From positions 1,364,001-1,428,000 of the forward strand of contig CAVYUN010000002.1 in NCBI GenBank assembly GCA_963771735.1: a stretch of DNA of 64,000 nt, given 5' to 3'. The first letter of the stretch is position 1. Every line of letters starts with the position of its first letter. Shown here in pieces: positions 44,358-53,007 of this stretch. A program made the translations under genes and the position numbers. The stretch is from 66-474 sp963771735 (GTDB lineage: Bacteria; Pseudomonadota; Gammaproteobacteria; Xanthomonadales; Rhodanobacteraceae). The notes beneath the pieces are model-generated. The model was not told the origin of the DNA. It did no database searches and saw only the letters and a program-made list of their open reading frames with translations.

Positions 44358-45470
44358 TCAGCCTGGCCGCGTCGATGCGGGCGGTGGCGGTGCAGGCGCG
44401 GCAGGGGGCGGCGGCGGTATGGCCGGTGTCTTCGGCGCGGCCACCGGTGGCGGAGCGGGTGGCGCCGGCGGAGGCGGTGGAGGCGGCGGTATCAGGTTCC
44501 AACGCGGCGGCACCTTCATCGCCAATGTCAGCGCCTTGCCGTGGCGGCGCACGGCCATGTGCACACGCTGATCGTGCTTGCTGTCACGCAGGCCGCGTAG
44601 CACGTCTTCGGGTTGCATGACCGTTGCCTGGTTGACCTGGACAATCACGTCGCCGGGATGCAGACCGGGAAAGCGCTTGTCGTTGCGCGACAGCACCAGC
44701 ACGCCATGATCGGTGCCGAAGTAGCTGCCGAGATCGGGATTGAGCGGTGCGAGGTTCAGGCCCCACCACGGTGACATGAAGGTGCCCAACGCATGTCCGT
44801 CACGGCCTGCCCTGATGGCGGCCTCGCGTGCAGCGGAAGCGTCTTTCATCGCGTCGGCGGCGCTTTTCATGGCCTCGTCGATGCTGCGCTGGAGCTGATG
44901 CCTGAATTCGGGGGCCTGCAGCGATGCAGTGGCTTCGCGGGCTGCCTGTTCTGCCGCGCGTACCGTTGCCTGCCAATCCTCCGGCTGCATGCGTTCGGGC
45001 GTGACACGGACCTCGTGCGACTTGCCGTCGCGGTTCACACCGAGCGCGATCGGCTTACCCGCTTCGGCATCGCGCAACGCGGTTTCGGACACGACACCAA
45101 GGCCGCCTACCGGTTTACCGTTGATTGTGGTGATTGTGTCACCGGCTTGTAGTCCGGCGCGTTCGGCGGGGCCGCCGGGCGTCACCGCACCCACGCGCAG
45201 GCCGTCGGCGCCGGGCACCAGGGCCACGCCAAGCATGCCGCGCTTGTCGTCGGCGAGATAGTGCAGTGCACTGGCGCTGGCGTCGTTGCCGATCTTCAGC
45301 GAGAGCGCGGCCATGCGGTTGGCGAGTGCGTTCATGCGTGTCTGCAGTTCGGCCATTTGCTGCTGGACGGCGGTGTCCGTGGCTGCCTGCGAGGATGCCG
45401 GGGACGCGGGCACAGCCAGCGCCGCGTTGGACAGCGCGAGCAACAAACACATGGCGAGCGTGCGTTTCAT
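44358..45470 (-). CDS. Periplasmic protein with two PDZ domains and a proline-rich tail
   Basis: A 370-residue protein with a signal peptide (KRTLAMCLLLALSNAALA), a coiled-coil stretch (residues 30-55), PDZ 1 (about 75-155: GMLGVALVP, GPAERAGLQAGDTITTINGKPV), an Ala-rich helical linker, PDZ 2 (about 235-315: GLHPGDVIVQVNQATVMQPED), and a Pro/Ala tail of about 50 residues. No protease domain is present. It is the third gene of an ECF sigma / anti-sigma operon, so it probably binds misfolded or C-terminal peptides to tune that response. Confidence 0.8.
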   Translation of the reverse strand: MKRTLAMCLLLALSNAALAVPASPASSQAATDTAVQQQMAELQTRMNALANRMAALSLKIGNDASASALHYLADDKRGMLGVALVPGADGLRVGAVTPGGPAERAGLQAGDTITTINGKPVGGLGVVSETALRDAEAGKPIALGVNRDGKSHEVRVTPERMQPEDWQATVRAAEQAAREATASLQAPEFRHQLQRSIDEAMKSAADAMKDASAAREAAIRAGRDGHALGTFMSPWWGLNLAPLNPDLGSYFGTDHGVLVLSRNDKRFPGLHPGDVIVQVNQATVMQPEDVLRGLRDSKHDQRVHMAVRRHGKALTLAMKVPPRWNLIPPPPPPPPAPPAPPPVAAPKTPAIPPPPPAAPAPPPPASTRPG

Positions 45471-45484
45471 GACGGTTCTCCGGT

Positions 45485-46028
45485 TCACATGGAAATGACG
45501 TGTGCGTGATTGGGCCGTGCTTGATCGGCAACCATGTAAGGCTGCAGGTGCAAAAGACCCATTTGTTGCAGCAACGCGATGCGCTGCTGCCACAGGTTGC
45601 CGAGCGTCGCCGTGTCGCGCGAGGCGGAGAGCTGCAGGTCGATCAGCCCGATCTGATCCTGCAGCGCCACTTCGTGCGCAAGCTGCTGCCCATCCAGCGG
45701 TGCACCATTGCGATCGAGGTTCTGCACCCACGCCTGCCACTGCCGCGAACTCGCCTGCAGGCTCGCGATGTCCGACATGGCGTGTACATGTGTCGATGCG
45801 GCGTGTCGTGCGATGCGCACGGGTGCCGGCGCATGCAAGCGCACGTGCGGCCACGTGAACGCCAGCGCGATGCCGGCGGCGAGCGCGGCAGGCAAGGCAA
45901 ACCGGACGGTCTTGCGCAAGGCCTGCCGGCGCCGGATGCGCGCTGCCAGTATGGGCCATGCGTCATCGTTCCGGCACGGCCGTGGGCAGCGCGCGCAGTG
46001 CGGCGGCGAGCGATGCCTCTTCATTCAT
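45485..46028 (-). CDS. Putative anti-sigma factor, single membrane helix (one frame break)
   Basis: The product starts NEEASLAAALRALP, and after a one-base shift near 45970 continues DDAWPILAARIRRRQALRK, followed by one membrane helix (FALPAALAAGIALAF) and a periplasmic part with repeated glutamines (SRQWQAWVQNLDRN). About 180 residues when joined. Its start overlaps the stop of the ECF sigma gene (ATGA), the standard placement for an anti-sigma factor. There is no zinc-binding HxxxCxxC motif, so it is not a classical ZAS protein; the assignment rests on topology and operon position. Confidence 0.65.
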
Positions 46029-46606
46029 GCGGTGGTGGTCGAGCCGATCGTGCATGGCGTGTCCTCCGCTTGGGGTGCCAGCAACTCGCGCAGGCGTTTC
46101 GTCGCACGCGCGAGTTGCGATTTGGAAAAACTTACCGAGCGTCCGAATTGCTCGGCGATTTCGACATGGGTATAGCCTTCGACGTGATACAGCCACAGCA
46201 CCGCACGGGCAGCGTCGGGCAGGCGGTTGAGCGCGCGATCCAGCGTGGCCGAATCCGCGTGCGCCCACGGCGCGGGTACGCTGTCTTCGGCGCGCGCATC
46301 GTCGAACAGCTCGATGACGTGCAGGCGGTCGTGGCGAAGTTGCATCAGCGCCTCGTTGACGACCAGCTTGCGCAGCCAGGCCGCAAACGGAGCATCGCCG
46401 CGGAACTGGCGGGCGCGCTGAAATGCTTTCAGCATTGCATCCTGCAGGACCTCCTGGGCCACGTCGTTGCGACCGGTCAGGCGCAAGGCCAACGTCCACG
46501 CGGCGCGCTCGAAGCGCCGATAGATTGCCTCGAACGCGGCCAACTCGCCGCTTTGCAGGCGGCGGATCAGCGCCGGTTCGACGGTTTGCCGGAAGGTGCC
46601 TTGCAT
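46025..46606 (-). CDS. ECF-type RNA polymerase sigma factor
   Basis: A 193-residue sigma-70 family protein with region 2 (FEAIYRRFERAAWTLALRL, DVAQEVLQDAMLKAFQRARQF) and region 4 (LDRALNRLPDAARAVLWLYHVEG, SKSQLARATKRL; first string split at 20). It likely directs an envelope-stress or starvation regulon, being followed by an anti-sigma-like membrane protein and a periplasmic PDZ protein. The start at 46606 gives MQGTFRQTVEP. It is divergent from ruvB with 73 bp between, which must hold both promoters. Confidence 0.88.
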   Translation of the reverse strand: MQGTFRQTVEPALIRRLQSGELAAFEAIYRRFERAAWTLALRLTGRNDVAQEVLQDAMLKAFQRARQFRGDAPFAAWLRKLVVNEALMQLRHDRLHVIELFDDARAEDSVPAPWAHADSATLDRALNRLPDAARAVLWLYHVEGYTHVEIAEQFGRSVSFSKSQLARATKRLRELLAPQAEDTPCTIGSTTTA

Positions 46607-46679
46607 ATCCACGACTCTAGGATGCACCAGGACGGCAAATGGTCGCATGTCCTTTTCTGGGCTCTGCCATAATCCGCGC

Positions 46680-47723
46680 ATGAGCGAGTCCCGCGTCGTC
46701 GACGCCACCGAGAGCCCCGCCGAACAGATCGTCGAAGCCAACGTGCGGCCGCGTTCGCTGTCCGAGTATGTCGGCCAGGCGGCGATGCGGGAGCAACTGG
46801 CGTTGTCGATACAAGCGGCACAAAAGCGCGGCGACGCGCTGGACCACGTGTTGGTGTTCGGACCGCCGGGCCTCGGCAAGACCACGATCTCGCACGTGAT
46901 TGCCAACGAGCTGGGCGTGAATCTGCGCAGCACCTCGGGACCGGTTCTGGAACGCGCAGGCGACCTCGCGGCGCTGCTCACCAACCTGCAGCCCCGTGAC
47001 GTGCTGTTCATCGACGAAATCCACCGTCTCTCGCCGGTGGTGGAAGAAGTGCTGTATCCGGCGCTGGAAGATTTCCAGATCGACATCATGCTGGGCGAAG
47101 GGCCGGCCGCGCGTTCGATCAAGCTCGATCTGCCGCGTTTCACACTGGTCGGCGCGACCACCCGCGCCGGGATGCTGACGTCGCCGCTGCGCGATCGTTT
47201 CGGCATCGTGCACCGGCTGCAGTTCTACACGCCCGACGAACTGGCGGCGATCGTCGCGCGTTCGGCGCGGATCCTTGACATCGCATGCGATGAGGAGGGT
47301 GCCGTGGAAATCGCGCGGCGTTCGCGTGGCACGCCGCGCATCGCCAACCGTCTGCTGCGGCGGGTGCGCGATTATGCCCAGGTACGGGCCGACGGACACA
47401 TCACCCGCGCTGCTGCGGCGGCGGCACTGGAAATGTTGCAAGTCGACGCCGGTGGCTACGACGAACTCGATCGCCGCCTGTTGCGCCTGATCCTGGAACA
47501 GTTCGAGGGCGGACCGGTTGGCGTGGAGTCGCTGGCTGCTGCGTTGGCCGAGGATCGCGACACCATCGAGGACGTGCTTGAACCGTTCCTGATCCAGCAG
47601 GGTCTGCTGGCACGCACTGCGCGCGGGCGCATCGCCACCGCCCGGGCCTGGCGGCATTTTGGCCTGAAGCCGCCGCAAGGCAGCGACTCCGGACTGAACC
47701 TGTTCGATCGGGAGGAGTCTTAA
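46680..47723 (+). CDS. ruvB: Holliday junction DNA helicase subunit RuvB
   Basis: AAA+ motor of RuvAB branch migration. The 347-residue protein has Walker A (GPPGLGKTT), Walker B (LFIDEIHRL), sensor 1 (LVGATTRAG), the Arg-finger helix and the winged helix C-terminal domain (RLILEQFEGGPVG). Length is standard. Its stop TAA overlaps the ybgC start (TAATG), coupling it with the tol-pal cluster downstream. Confidence 0.97.
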   Translation: MSESRVVDATESPAEQIVEANVRPRSLSEYVGQAAMREQLALSIQAAQKRGDALDHVLVFGPPGLGKTTISHVIANELGVNLRSTSGPVLERAGDLAALLTNLQPRDVLFIDEIHRLSPVVEEVLYPALEDFQIDIMLGEGPAARSIKLDLPRFTLVGATTRAGMLTSPLRDRFGIVHRLQFYTPDELAAIVARSARILDIACDEEGAVEIARRSRGTPRIANRLLRRVRDYAQVRADGHITRAAAAAALEMLQVDAGGYDELDRRLLRLILEQFEGGPVGVESLAAALAEDRDTIEDVLEPFLIQQGLLARTARGRIATARAWRHFGLKPPQGSDSGLNLFDREES

Positions 47724-48163
47724 TGGTCGAGGTTACCGATCACGACGAACCGGCGTTCAGGTGGCGGACAAGGGTTTATTGGGAAGATACCGATGCAGGC
47801 GGCGTGGTCTATCACGCGGGCTATCTGCGGTTTCTCGAACGCGCGCGCACGGAGTGGATGCGCGCCGCGGCGATGGGGCAGGCTGCCTTGCGTGACTCAC
47901 ATGGAATCGTGTTCGTGGTGCGCGAATTGAACATCGCCTATGACAAACCGGCCCGGCTCGACGACGAACTGGATTCGACGGTGGGCGTTGAACGGCTGCG
48001 CTCGGCCAGCATCGACTTGGGGCAGGCGATCGAGCGTGTTGCCGACGGTGTCGTGCTGGCGCGCGCGAGGGTGCGTGTGGCCTGTGTCGATGCGCACGAA
48101 TTCGTACCATGCCGGATTCCCCCGGACATCGTAGATCTGATTCAAGGACAAAACCCCGCATGA
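47723..48163 (+). CDS. ybgC: YbgC-family acyl-CoA thioesterase
   Basis: Hot-dog-fold thioesterase of the Tol-Pal cluster, thought to act on acyl-CoA or acyl-ACP linked to phospholipid synthesis. The catalytic region WEDTDAGGVVYHAGYLRFLERA with Asp is intact. 146 residues. It overlaps ruvB at the 5' end and tolQ (ATGA) at the 3' end. This ybgC-tolQ-tolR-tolA-tolB-pal-cpoB order is the usual one for gammaproteobacteria. Confidence 0.94.
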   Translation: MVEVTDHDEPAFRWRTRVYWEDTDAGGVVYHAGYLRFLERARTEWMRAAAMGQAALRDSHGIVFVVRELNIAYDKPARLDDELDSTVGVERLRSASIDLGQAIERVADGVVLARARVRVACVDAHEFVPCRIPPDIVDLIQGQNPA

Positions 48164-48876
48164 ACGGTTCCATCAACATTCTCGACCTGGTCATCCACGC
48201 CAGCCTGCCCGTGAAACTGGTGCTGCTGATTCTGGTGATCTTCTCGTTCTCGTCGTGGGTGATCATCTTTCGCAAGAAGGCGATGCTGGACGCGGCCACC
48301 CGCGATGCCGAGAGTTTCGAGGAACGTTTCTGGTCGGGCGTGGATCTGGCCGCGCTGTTTCGCGAAGTCAGCAATCGCGCTGGCGAGGCGGGTGGTCTTG
48401 CCGCTGTCTTTGAATCCGGTTTCCGCGAATTCGTGCGCCAGCGCCAGCGCGGCGGCGAGGATCGGCGCGCGGTAATGGAATCCTCCGAACGCGCGATGCG
48501 GGTGGCCGGCACCCGCGAGGTGGAAAAACTCGAACACAATCTCGAATATCTCGCCAACGTGGGTTCGATCAGCACCTACGTCGGCCTGTTCGGCACGGTG
48601 TGGGGCATCATGATCGCGTTCCAGGGGCTGGGTACCCTGAAGCAGGCCACCATCGCCACCGTTGCGCCGGGCATTTCCGAGGCGCTGGTCGCGACCGCGA
48701 TGGGCCTGTTCGCCGCGATTCCGGCGGTGTGGGCGTACAACCGTTTTTCGACGCGGCTGGATCGACTGACGCTTCGCTACGACACGTTCCAGGAAGAATT
48801 CTCGTCGGTCCTGCACCGGCAGATGCAGACCGAGCAGCCCGTCACGCGCGACCGCGCGGAAGCACGCGCGCACTAA
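48160..48876 (+). CDS. tolQ: Tol-Pal system proton channel subunit TolQ
   Basis: MotA/ExbB-family inner-membrane channel that energises Tol-Pal. The 238-residue product has three membrane helices (about 18-40, 130-155, 170-195) with GLFGTVWGIM and EALVATAMGLFAAIPAVWAYN at the second and third. Start ATG 48160 overlaps the ybgC stop and gives the family length; the frame upstream at 48109 is not used. Confidence 0.96.
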   Translation: MNGSINILDLVIHASLPVKLVLLILVIFSFSSWVIIFRKKAMLDAATRDAESFEERFWSGVDLAALFREVSNRAGEAGGLAAVFESGFREFVRQRQRGGEDRRAVMESSERAMRVAGTREVEKLEHNLEYLANVGSISTYVGLFGTVWGIMIAFQGLGTLKQATIATVAPGISEALVATAMGLFAAIPAVWAYNRFSTRLDRLTLRYDTFQEEFSSVLHRQMQTEQPVTRDRAEARAH

Positions 48877-48894
48877 CGGCGGGGACGACACGTC

Positions 48895-49350
48895 ATGGCC
48901 CTGCAACATCGTCGCCAGCGCCGCCGCAGGATGGCCGAGATCAACATCGTGCCATACATCGACGTGATGCTGGTGTTGCTGATCATCTTCATGGTCACCG
49001 CGCCGATGCTCAACCTGGGTGCCAACATCCAGCTGCCGCAGTCCGCCGCAAAGGCCTTGCAGGACGAGAAACAACCCGTGCTTGTGGAGGTCAACCAGCA
49101 GGGCGACGTGTCGCTGCGACTGGGCAAGGCCACGCCGCAACCGGTCGACGACCAGACACTCGTGAAAGAGGTTTCCGCCTTCGTCAAGCAGGATCCAAAA
49201 GTCTCCGTGTTGCTGGGCGGCGACAAGCGCGTCGATTACGGGCGCGTCAACCAGGTGCTGGGTTTGCTGCAGCAGGCCGGCGTCGCCAAGGTCGGATTGA
49301 TGAGCCAGCCCGAGGCCGCAATGGCCCCATCGAGTCATGGAAAGCGCTGA
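48895..49350 (+). CDS. tolR: Tol-Pal system protein TolR
   Basis: ExbD-family partner of TolQ with one membrane helix containing the proton-relay Asp (INIVPYIDVMLVLLIIFMVT, Asp near residue 22). The 151-residue length is normal, with a periplasmic domain that undergoes a conformational change in the family. It lies 18 bp after tolQ and overlaps tolA by 14 bases. Confidence 0.95.
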   Translation: MALQHRRQRRRRMAEINIVPYIDVMLVLLIIFMVTAPMLNLGANIQLPQSAAKALQDEKQPVLVEVNQQGDVSLRLGKATPQPVDDQTLVKEVSAFVKQDPKVSVLLGGDKRVDYGRVNQVLGLLQQAGVAKVGLMSQPEAAMAPSSHGKR

Positions 49351-50263
49351 CGTCACGCCGCGCGCGGTCGCCTATTCCGTGCTGCTGCACTTGGGCATCG
49401 TCGCGTTCCTGGCGCTGGCGATGCTCAACTGCACGCGCTGGGAGGACATCGCCAACCTGTTGCATCTGCCCGATGCCTTGCGTCCGGTGACGTGCGCGAA
49501 AATGACGCAGCTGCAAGGCCCCGTGATCGAAGCCACTCTGGTGGGTCCGGTCGGCGCACCGCCGCCACCTGCCGCCAGGCACGCGCATCGCGCGTCGCCG
49601 CGGCACGAGCAGAAGGCCGAGCCGAAACCGAAGCCGCCGCCGCCGGCCAATGTGCGGGTGCTGCCCACCCCGGTGCCGCAACCGAAATTGAAGGATCAGG
49701 AAAAAGTCGCCCAGATCGCCGATCAGGAAGCCGAACAGGCCAAACAGGCGCAGGAAGAACAGCAGAAACAACGCATGGCAGAATTGACCAAGGAAAAGGA
49801 GCGCGAACGCATCTTGAAGGAACTTGCGAAGGTGAAGGCCGAAAGCGCCCAAGCCGAGAAACAGGTGAACCTGGAGTCGCAAAAAGCCCAGCAACTCGCG
49901 GATCTGCGCAAGGCCAGTGAAAGCCAGAACGCCCAGAATGTGCCGGTGGCCAAGCAGGCCATGACGGGGCAGGGCGGCACCGATACGGCGGCCTATCAGG
50001 CGGCCCTCACCAATGCGATCGTGCAGAATTGGCTGCGCCCGTTCGATATTCCGGCCGGCACCAAGTGCCCGGTGGAAATAAGGCAGATACGCGGTGGTCA
50101 GGTTACCGATGTTAAGGTTCTGCCGAGTTGTCCCTTGAACCAGGTGGGGAAGGACTCGGTCAAGCAGGCGGTGCAGAATGCATCACCGCTTCCCTACAAG
50201 GGCTTCGAAAAGGAATTCGTGCCCGACCTCGAACTGGATTTCGTGATCCCCGGCTCCGATTGA
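49337..50263 (+). CDS. tolA: Tol-Pal system protein TolA
   Basis: Inner-membrane protein that spans the periplasm to reach TolB/Pal. Domain I is one membrane helix (about 11-30), domain II a long Ala/Glu/Lys-rich coiled coil (about 110-205, preceded by a Pro-rich segment 70-105), and domain III the compact C-terminal domain (ALTNAIVQNWLRP, two Cys at GTKCPVE and PSCPLN forming the expected disulfide). 308 residues. It starts inside the tolR 3' end. Confidence 0.92.
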   Translation: MESADVTPRAVAYSVLLHLGIVAFLALAMLNCTRWEDIANLLHLPDALRPVTCAKMTQLQGPVIEATLVGPVGAPPPPAARHAHRASPRHEQKAEPKPKPPPPANVRVLPTPVPQPKLKDQEKVAQIADQEAEQAKQAQEEQQKQRMAELTKEKERERILKELAKVKAESAQAEKQVNLESQKAQQLADLRKASESQNAQNVPVAKQAMTGQGGTDTAAYQAALTNAIVQNWLRPFDIPAGTKCPVEIRQIRGGQVTDVKVLPSCPLNQVGKDSVKQAVQNASPLPYKGFEKEFVPDLELDFVIPGSD

Positions 50264-50277
50264 GGAAATGCTCGATC

Positions 50278-51588
50278 ATGCGAATGTACAAATGCCTGAT
50301 TGCCTTCGCCCTGGCCCTGTGCGCCGCACTGTGCGTGACACAGGCCGGTGCACAGAGTCTCAAGCTCCAGATCGTCAACGGCGTGCCCTCGGCCATTCCC
50401 GTCACCGTGGTGCCGTTCGGCCAGAACTCGGGGCCCGCCGCGCCGGTGGACGTGGCCCAGATCATCAGCATGGATCTTGATCGCAGCGGCAAATTCCGCA
50501 CGCTGCCGAACGATCAGATCGTGCAGTCGCCCACCGCGGGCGCACAGATCAATTTCGCGACCTGGAAGCAGCTGAAGCAGCACTACATCGTGGTCGGCAC
50601 CACCACTTATTCCGGTGGCGTGCTCACGGTCAACTACGAGCTGTGGGATGTCGGCGCGCAGCAAATGTTGCTGAAGAACTCGGTGGCCATGCAAGGCAGC
50701 GACCTGCGTCGTGCCGCCCATCAGGCCGCCGACCAGATCTACCAGAAGATCATCGGCGTGCGTGGCGCGTTCGATACGCGCATCGCGTACATCACGATGG
50801 TGGGTCTCGGCAACAATGCCCAGTATTCGCTGGTGGTTGCCGATTCCGATGGTTACAACCCGCAGACCGTCGTGCGCTCGCATGAAGCGCTGCTGTCGCC
50901 GACCTGGTCGCCCGATGGCAACGAGATCGCCTATGTGTCGTTCGAGGGCGGTGACTCGGCCATCTACATCCAGAATGTTTCCACCGGCGCGCGGCGGCTG
51001 GTGTCGTCGCGCCCCGGCATCAACGGTGCCCCGCGTTTTTCGCCGGACGGCAAGCGGCTGGCGGTAAGCCTGTCGTTCCAGGGCAATCCCGAGATCTACG
51101 TGATCGATCTTGCCACCGGTGGTCTCACCCGCCTCACCCACAACCTCGCGATCGATACCGAACCGTCATGGACGCCGGACGGGCAGAACATCATTTTCAC
51201 CTCGGATCGCTCGGGCAAACCACAGTTGTATGAAATCCCGGCGGCCGGCGGCGCGCCGCAGCGACTGACCTTTCAGGGACAGTACAACGCCGACGTCGCC
51301 GTCGACTACGACGGCAGCAAGCTGGCCATGGTGCAGGGCAATGGAAACGTGTATCGTATTGCCGTGATGGATCGTTCCCATGGCGGTCAGGAGACTTTCG
51401 TTTCGCCGGGCAATCTGGACGAATCCCCAAGCTGGGCGCCTAACGCCAGCATGCTCCTCTATGCAGCCACCGAGGGCCCCCGCGGGGTTTTGTACTCCGT
51501 TTCGGCCGACGGGCGGGTGCGTCAAAGGCTCGTGCTGAGTGATGGCGACGTGCGCGAGCCGGCCTGGGGCCCCTACCGGAATCCTTGA
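50278..51588 (+). CDS. tolB: Tol-Pal system periplasmic protein TolB
   Basis: Periplasmic protein bridging TolA and Pal. Signal peptide (MYKCLIAFALALCAALCVTQAGA), an N-terminal domain (VVPFGQNSGPAAPVDVAQII), and a six-bladed beta-propeller with repeated SPTWSPDGNEIAYVSFE, APRFSPDGKRLAVSLS and TPDGQNIIFTSDRSGKPQLY-type blades. 436 residues. ATG 50278 is chosen; ATG 50284 is two codons further and equally possible. It follows tolA by 14 bp. Confidence 0.96.
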   Translation: MRMYKCLIAFALALCAALCVTQAGAQSLKLQIVNGVPSAIPVTVVPFGQNSGPAAPVDVAQIISMDLDRSGKFRTLPNDQIVQSPTAGAQINFATWKQLKQHYIVVGTTTYSGGVLTVNYELWDVGAQQMLLKNSVAMQGSDLRRAAHQAADQIYQKIIGVRGAFDTRIAYITMVGLGNNAQYSLVVADSDGYNPQTVVRSHEALLSPTWSPDGNEIAYVSFEGGDSAIYIQNVSTGARRLVSSRPGINGAPRFSPDGKRLAVSLSFQGNPEIYVIDLATGGLTRLTHNLAIDTEPSWTPDGQNIIFTSDRSGKPQLYEIPAAGGAPQRLTFQGQYNADVAVDYDGSKLAMVQGNGNVYRIAVMDRSHGGQETFVSPGNLDESPSWAPNASMLLYAATEGPRGVLYSVSADGRVRQRLVLSDGDVREPAWGPYRNP

Positions 51589-51672
51589 CGCCGTCTTGAT
51601 CGACACACTGTTCCACTACACATGTTGCACCACCACCCACTCCCCACTCGTTCAACAAAGGATGGATTCGCC

Positions 51673-52182
51673 ATGAACGCAACCGTTCGCGTCTCCGTAG
51701 TTGCATTGTTCTGTCTGGCTGCCGCCGCCTGTGCCAAGAAGCAGGAAGTCAAGCCCACGCCGCCGCCGTCAGAAACCCCCACGACCAGCCAGCCGGCGAC
51801 GACCGAGGGTGCCTTCACGCCGGCGGACCTGCAGACCAACGCCTGCCTGCGCACACGCGTGATCTATTTCGATTTCGACAAGAGCGACATCCAATCCCAG
51901 TTCGACAACATCATCGCTTGCCATGCCAAGTACTTGCGTGACCGCCCGATGGCGCGCATGACCCTGGAAGGCAACACCGACGAACGCGGTACCCGAGAAT
52001 ACAACCTGGGTCTCGGTGAACGCCGCGGCAATTCGGTTGCCAGCGCACTGGAAGCGGATGGTGCTTCGGCCAGCCAGATCAAGGTCGTCAGCTATGGCGA
52101 GGAGCGCCCGGTGTGCCGCGAGCACAACGAGGGCTGCTGGCACCAGAATCGTCGCGTCAATATCGTGTACACCACCGAGTAA
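51673..52182 (+). CDS. pal: Peptidoglycan-associated lipoprotein Pal
   Basis: OmpA-like lipoprotein that anchors the outer membrane to peptidoglycan. Lipobox AAAC near residue 16, a short Pro-rich spacer, then the OmpA-C domain with VIYFDFDKSDI, LEGNTDERGTREYNLGLGERR and the diaminopimelate-binding Asp and Arg. A second Cys pair (ACLRTR and IACHAKYL) is a feature of Xanthomonadales Pal. 169 residues. The frame opens upstream at 51622 but the lipobox fixes the start at 51673. Confidence 0.96.
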   Translation: MNATVRVSVVALFCLAAAACAKKQEVKPTPPPSETPTTSQPATTEGAFTPADLQTNACLRTRVIYFDFDKSDIQSQFDNIIACHAKYLRDRPMARMTLEGNTDERGTREYNLGLGERRGNSVASALEADGASASQIKVVSYGEERPVCREHNEGCWHQNRRVNIVYTTE

Positions 52183-52205
52183 CGCGGGTGTCGCGGCTGA
52201 CGGAC

Positions 52206-52997
52206 ATGCGCGAAGTCGCACCGCGCAGATCCTCACTGATCATGGCCGCTTCGGCGGCCATGATCGTTGCGGGGGTGTGCGTTCCCGTCGCACGTGCACA
52301 GGACGCGGTGTCGGCGACATCGATCGCCGCCCCGGCGTCGAACAATCTGGTGCTGCTCAACCAGATCCAGTCCCTGCGTGACCAGATGCAACAGATGCAG
52401 GGCCAGATCGAGGTCCTGCAACACCAGCTGCAAAAACTGCAACAGACCGGCAAGGATCAATACAGCGATCTGGATGCGCGCATCGGCAAGCTCGAGCACC
52501 CCGCGCCCACCTCGGCGCCCGACAGTTTGGCGCCTCCTTCGTCGGTGGCCGTCGCTAGCGCACCGGCAACTTCATCCGGCCAATCGATGTCCGCGGACGA
52601 CAAGGCCAAGGCGCAAGCCGATTTCGATGCCGCGTTCAAATCCCTGCGGGCCGGCAACTACGTCGACTCGGCGCGCGGATTCCGTGCCTTCATCGACAAG
52701 TATCCCGGCAGCCCGCTGGTGTCGAACGCGTATTACTGGCTGGGCGGTTCCTACTACGTCACCCAGAATTACAAACCCGCGCTCGCGGCGTTTCAGGCTT
52801 TACTGCAAAAATACCCAGACAGTCCCAAGGCGGCGGAAGCCCAGCTGCGGGTTGCCGATTGCGAAATCGGCATGAAGGATTACCCTGCCGCGCGTGCCAC
52901 GCTGCAAACCTTGATCAAGGCGCATCCGGGCACATCGCTCGAGAAGCGCGCGCGCCAGAGGATGCAGGATATTCCGGCGCCCAGTGGAACACGGTGA
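52206..52997 (+). CDS. cpoB: Cell division coordinator CpoB
   Basis: Periplasmic trimeric protein (formerly YbgF) that links PBP1B activity to Tol-driven outer-membrane constriction. Signal peptide (MAASAAMIVAGVCVPVARAQ), a coiled coil (about 45-85: LRDQMQQMQGQIEVLQHQLQ), then three TPR repeats (about 140-255, each with PGSPLVSNAYYWLGGSYYV-type helices). 263 residues. It completes the tol-pal cluster. Confidence 0.93.
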   Translation: MREVAPRRSSLIMAASAAMIVAGVCVPVARAQDAVSATSIAAPASNNLVLLNQIQSLRDQMQQMQGQIEVLQHQLQKLQQTGKDQYSDLDARIGKLEHPAPTSAPDSLAPPSSVAVASAPATSSGQSMSADDKAKAQADFDAAFKSLRAGNYVDSARGFRAFIDKYPGSPLVSNAYYWLGGSYYVTQNYKPALAAFQALLQKYPDSPKAAEAQLRVADCEIGMKDYPAARATLQTLIKAHPGTSLEKRARQRMQDIPAPSGTR

Positions 52998-53007
52998 CGT
53001 TCGGGCC

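Noticed and set aside
44358..45959. A 533-codon version of the PDZ protein
   Set aside because: The signal peptide at 45470 marks the true start; the upstream part overlaps the anti-sigma gene.
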